The notes under the pieces: model-generated
Databases searched by the model: none
Seen by the model: only the letters and a program-made list of their open reading frames with translations
What the model was told of the DNA's origin: nothing
Assembly (NCBI GenBank): GCA_005880345.1
Contig: VBGE01000052.1
Coordinates: forward strand, 1 to 9,331
Length of the DNA: 9,331 bases
Reading direction: 5' to 3'
Source of the DNA: Chloroflexota bacterium
GTDB taxonomy: Bacteria; Chloroflexota; Dormibacteria; Dormibacterales; Dormibacteraceae
Made by a program: the position numbers and the translations under genes
In this document: piece by piece, positions 5,741 to 9,331 of the stretch
How positions within the stretch are numbered: the first letter of the stretch is position 1
How the letters are laid out: each line of letters opens with the position of its first letter

Positions 5741-7021
5741 CTACTCCTCAAAGCGACCCAGGACGACGACCGCGTTGTGCCCGCCGAACCCGAAGCCGTT
5801 GGAGATTGCGATCTTCACGTCCTTGCGGCGTGCGGTGTTGGGCACGTAGTCGAGGTCGCAGCTGGGATCTGGATTTTCGTAATTGATGGTCGGGTGGATG
5901 ATGCCCCGGTTGATCGTCAACAGCGTTGCGATCGCCTCCACCGCGCCGGCGGCGCCGAGCAGATGCCCGATCATCGACTTGGTGCTGCTGATCGCCACTT
6001 TGTAGGCGTGCTCGCCGAGGGCGATCTTCAACGCCTTGGTCTCGCCCGCGTCATTGAGCTGCGTCGACGTGCCATGCGCATTGACATAGTCGACGTCCGC
6101 CGGCGTGATGCCGGCGTCTTTGAGGGCCAGGGTCACTGCCTTGGCCGGTGCCTCGCCGGTCTCGTCGGGCGCGACCTGGTGGAATGCGTCATTGGTGGTC
6201 GCGTAGCCGAGCACCTCGCCGTAGATGCGCGCACCGCGCTTGATGGCGTGCTCTTCAGATTCGAGGATCAAGATGCCCGCCCCTTCGCCCGGCACGAACC
6301 CGTCACGATCGCGATCGAACGGCCGGCTCGCCTTTTCGGGCGCGTCGTTGCGCGTGGAAAGCGCGCGGATGGCGTTGAAGGATGCGATGCCAACCTCGCA
6401 CAGCGACGCTTCGGAGCCGCCGGCGAGCATCACGTCCGCATCGCCGTGCTGGATCATGCGCGTCGCATCGCCCAGCGTCTGCGTCGATGCGGCGCAGGCG
6501 GTCGTCACGGTCGTGTTCGGCCCTCGCAGGTGGTAGTGCATCGCGACCGACGCGCCGGCCATGTTCGGGATGATCGTCGGCGCATAGAGGGGATTGAGCC
6601 GGCCCTTCGTCGCAAACGAGATCGCGCCTTGCGTCATGTCGTCAAAGCCGCCGATCCCCGTGCCCATCGCCACGCCGACGCGAAAGCTGTCCTCCTTGGC
6701 GAGATCCAGCGCGGAGTCCGCGAGCGCCATTCCCGACGCGGCGACGGCCATCTGCGAGAAGCGTGCCATGCGCTGGGCCGACTTGCGCTCGATGTAATCC
6801 TGCGGGTCGAACGTGTTGACCTGACACGCGAATTTCGTCGTCAGCTTGTCAGAAGGAAAGCGCTCGATCAGGCTGGCGCCGCTGCGCCCCTCGATCAGGC
6901 CGTGCCAGTACTCTTCGAGGTTCTTGCCGAGCGGATTGACCGTCCCCATCCCCGTCACGACGACCCGCGGGTGGCCGTTTTTGGCGGCGGGCCGCGTGCG
7001 GTAGGGCCTTACTGAATTCAA
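5741..7021 (-). CDS. fabF: Beta-ketoacyl-ACP synthase II
   Basis: The condensing enzyme of type II fatty acid synthesis: it takes an acyl chain on its cysteine and condenses it with malonyl-ACP in the cytoplasm. Its 426 residues span a full thiolase-fold KAS. The catalytic triad is complete: C176 (TACAAST), H316 (NAHGTST) and H353 ([11 protein letters not shown]). The spacings of 140 and 37 residues equal those of E. coli FabF (C163, H303, H340). The conserved GEGAG and the terminal NGFGFGGHN are also present. Start: TTG at 7021, overlapping the plsX TGA as TTGA, with GAGG and AGGGA just upstream; an N-terminal lead of about 18 residues precedes the first strand RVVVTGMG. It lies between plsX and gyrA with no acpP, fabD, fabG or fabH in view. 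FabB is less likely, given FabF-like sequence throughout. Confidence 0.95.
   Translation of the reverse strand: MNSVRPYRTRPAAKNGHPRVVVTGMGTVNPLGKNLEEYWHGLIEGRSGASLIERFPSDKLTTKFACQVNTFDPQDYIERKSAQRMARFSQMAVAASGMALADSALDLAKEDSFRVGVAMGTGIGGFDDMTQGAISFATKGRLNPLYAPTIIPNMAGASVAMHYHLRGPNTTVTTACAASTQTLGDATRMIQHGDADVMLAGGSEASLCEVGIASFNAIRALSTRNDAPEKASRPFDRDRDGFVPGEGAGILILESEEHAIKRGARIYGEVLGYATTNDAFHQVAPDETGEAPAKAVTLALKDAGITPADVDYVNAHGTSTQLNDAGETKALKIALGEHAYKVAISSTKSMIGHLLGAAGAVEAIATLLTINRGIIHPTINYENPDPSCDLDYVPNTARRKDVKIAISNGFGFGGHNAVVVLGRFEE
5744..5749 (-). promoter_or_regulatory. Ribosome binding site for gyrA deciding a TTG start
   Basis: On the minus strand GAGGAG lies 8 nt before the TTG at 5735 and is immediately followed by the fabF stop TAG (5741-5743). 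This strong site supports TTG as the true gyrA start, and ribosomes ending fabF would be placed to reinitiate. Confidence 0.75.
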
Positions 7022-7998
7022 ATCTTCCCTACCTCTGCTCGAATCTTACCGACGAGCTGATTCTGGACCGCATCGCGGGTGACCCGGATCGCGTTCTTCA
7101 CCGCTCGCGCGTCGGAGCGGCCGTGCGCGACAACCGCGACGCCGTCGATGCCCAGCAAGGGCGCGCCGCCAAACTCCCGCCAGTCGATGCGGGCGCGGAT
7201 CTGACGTACGCCAGGCCGGATGAGAAGGCCGCCGAGCTTGCCCTGCAGGGTCTTGGGGATCTCGTCGCGCAGGGTGCGGAAGAGAAAGTCGGCGGTGGCT
7301 TCGGCCATCTTGATCGCCACGTTGCCCACGAATCCATCGGCCACCACGACGTCGGCGCGCGAGCTGTAAATGTCCTTCGGCTCGACGTTGCCGATGAACC
7401 CCGGCAGCGATCCCTTCAGCCGGCGCGTCGTCTCCCGGACGCGATCGTCGCCCTTGCCCTCTTCCTCGCCGTTGCTGAGCAGCGCGACCCGAGGCTTCGC
7501 GCGGCCCATCATCTCGCGCGCGTAGACGCCACCCATCGCAGCGAACTGCACCATGTACTCGGGCTTGGAATCGACGTTGGCACCGACATCCAGGAAGTAG
7601 GCGAAGCCGTCCTGCGTGGGCACAATCGAGCCGAGCGCCGGGCGCTCCACGCCTTTGATGCGGCCCTGGATCAGGAGCGCCGCTGCCATGACGGCGCCCG
7701 AATTTCCTGCTGACATCCAGCCGTCGCATCGACCCTCTTTGCAAAGTCGCGCGCACACCGCAATCGACGAGTCGGGCTTGTTGCGGACCGCCTGCGCGGG
7801 ATGCTCGTCCATCGCGATCGACTGCGTCACCGGCACCAGCTGCACTCGTGGGTGCTTTCGATCCAGCATCGACTGCACTGCAGACGGAATCCCGACGAGC
7901 GAGATGTCCAGGCCATACTCTTCGGCCGCCAGCGCAGCGCCCTTCACGATTTCCGCCGGAGCGTGGTCGCCGCCCATGGCGTCCACCGCGATGCGCAT
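7018..7998 (-). CDS. plsX: Phosphate acyltransferase PlsX
   Basis: PlsX converts acyl-ACP plus phosphate to acyl-phosphate, which PlsY uses to acylate glycerol-3-phosphate; it acts at the inner face of the membrane as the first step of phospholipid synthesis. The 326 residues are near the family norm (B. subtilis about 333). The N-terminal signature MRIAVDAMGGDHAP is intact, as are SAGNSGAVMA, LDVGANVDSKPE, LLSNGEEEGKG and ADGFVGN. The start is ATG 7998, exactly at the signature, with AGGAG 7 nt upstream; the open frame further back to 8070 lies within gyrB and is rejected. It follows gyrB by 10 nt and overlaps fabF by 4 nt. PlsX is often linked to fab genes, so the fabF neighbour is expected; being enclosed by gyrB and gyrA is not. 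Confidence 0.96.
   Translation of the reverse strand: MRIAVDAMGGDHAPAEIVKGAALAAEEYGLDISLVGIPSAVQSMLDRKHPRVQLVPVTQSIAMDEHPAQAVRNKPDSSIAVCARLCKEGRCDGWMSAGNSGAVMAAALLIQGRIKGVERPALGSIVPTQDGFAYFLDVGANVDSKPEYMVQFAAMGGVYAREMMGRAKPRVALLSNGEEEGKGDDRVRETTRRLKGSLPGFIGNVEPKDIYSSRADVVVADGFVGNVAIKMAEATADFLFRTLRDEIPKTLQGKLGGLLIRPGVRQIRARIDWREFGGAPLLGIDGVAVVAHGRSDARAVKNAIRVTRDAVQNQLVGKIRAEVGKI
7026..7036 (-). promoter_or_regulatory. Ribosome binding region for fabF
   Basis: On the minus strand AGAGGTAGGGA lies inside the 3' end of plsX, with AGAGG 10 nt and AGGGA 4 nt before the TTG at 7021. It supports the TTG start that overlaps the plsX stop. Confidence 0.55.
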
Positions 7999-8005
7999 CG
8001 GACCG

Positions 8006-8008
8006 CTC

Positions 8009-8010
<2 letters not shown>
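8006..8010 (-). promoter_or_regulatory. Ribosome binding site for plsX
   Basis: AGGAG on the minus strand, 7 nt before the plsX ATG at 7998. It partly overlaps the gyrB stop TAG (8009-8011), which sets the plsX start and suggests coupling to gyrB. Confidence 0.7.

Positions 8011-9331
<1,321 letters not shown>

Noticed and set aside
5720..7015. Plus-strand open frame of 431 codons opposite fabF
   Set aside because: It mirrors fabF almost end to end and its product has no recognisable motif; fabF has its full catalytic triad on the other strand.
7046..7756. Minus-strand alternative frame of 236 codons within plsX
   Set aside because: Shifted frame of a gene with intact PlsX signatures; the product is Arg/Gly-rich and featureless.

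Overview
The window is a GC-rich bacterial chromosomal segment that is almost fully coding; no gene-free stretch exceeds about 100 bases. The gene set and protein style (Terrabacteria-like GyrA/GyrB, TTG and GTG starts, very tight packing) suggest a high-GC soil-type lineage such as Chloroflexota, Candidatus Dormibacterota or a relative. That placement is an inference from general appearance, not a search result. No tRNA, rRNA, CRISPR array, insertion sequence or integrase was seen.

Right-hand two thirds (2330-9331, minus strand): one compact transcription unit reading gyrB (5' end beyond the window) - plsX - fabF - gyrA - small one-helix membrane protein - NarL-type histidine kinase. Junctions are 6-10 nt gaps or 4-nt start/stop overlaps (TTGA, ATGA, GTGA), so translational coupling is likely throughout. 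Two membrane-lipid genes (PlsX, FabF) sit between the two gyrase subunits, and a split sensor (membrane subunit plus soluble kinase) is attached to the end of this housekeeping operon. The gyrase is unusual. GyrB lacks, in frame, the TOPRIM segment that normally carries PLRGKILNVEKA. GyrA has an altered quinolone-pocket/DNA-gate helix (HPHSD for HPHGD). The GyrA box has a valine in place of a basic residue and is followed by a short insertion.

Left-hand third (1-2308): signal-transduction genes. A 5'-truncated histidine kinase (plus strand, 1-405) converges on, and overlaps by 26 nt, a two-gene minus-strand unit. That unit is an OmpR/PhoB-type response regulator (894-1571) followed by a 176-residue protein (380-910) that joins an H-box-like helical segment to a receiver domain. 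Diverging from the response regulator is a plus-strand GAF-LuxR-type regulator (1673-2308). The 101-bp divergent intergenic region carries a 37-bp interrupted palindrome plus a third copy of its half-site, a strong candidate operator controlling both directions. The GAF-LuxR gene runs tail to tail with the histidine kinase of the gyrase operon, 21 bp apart.
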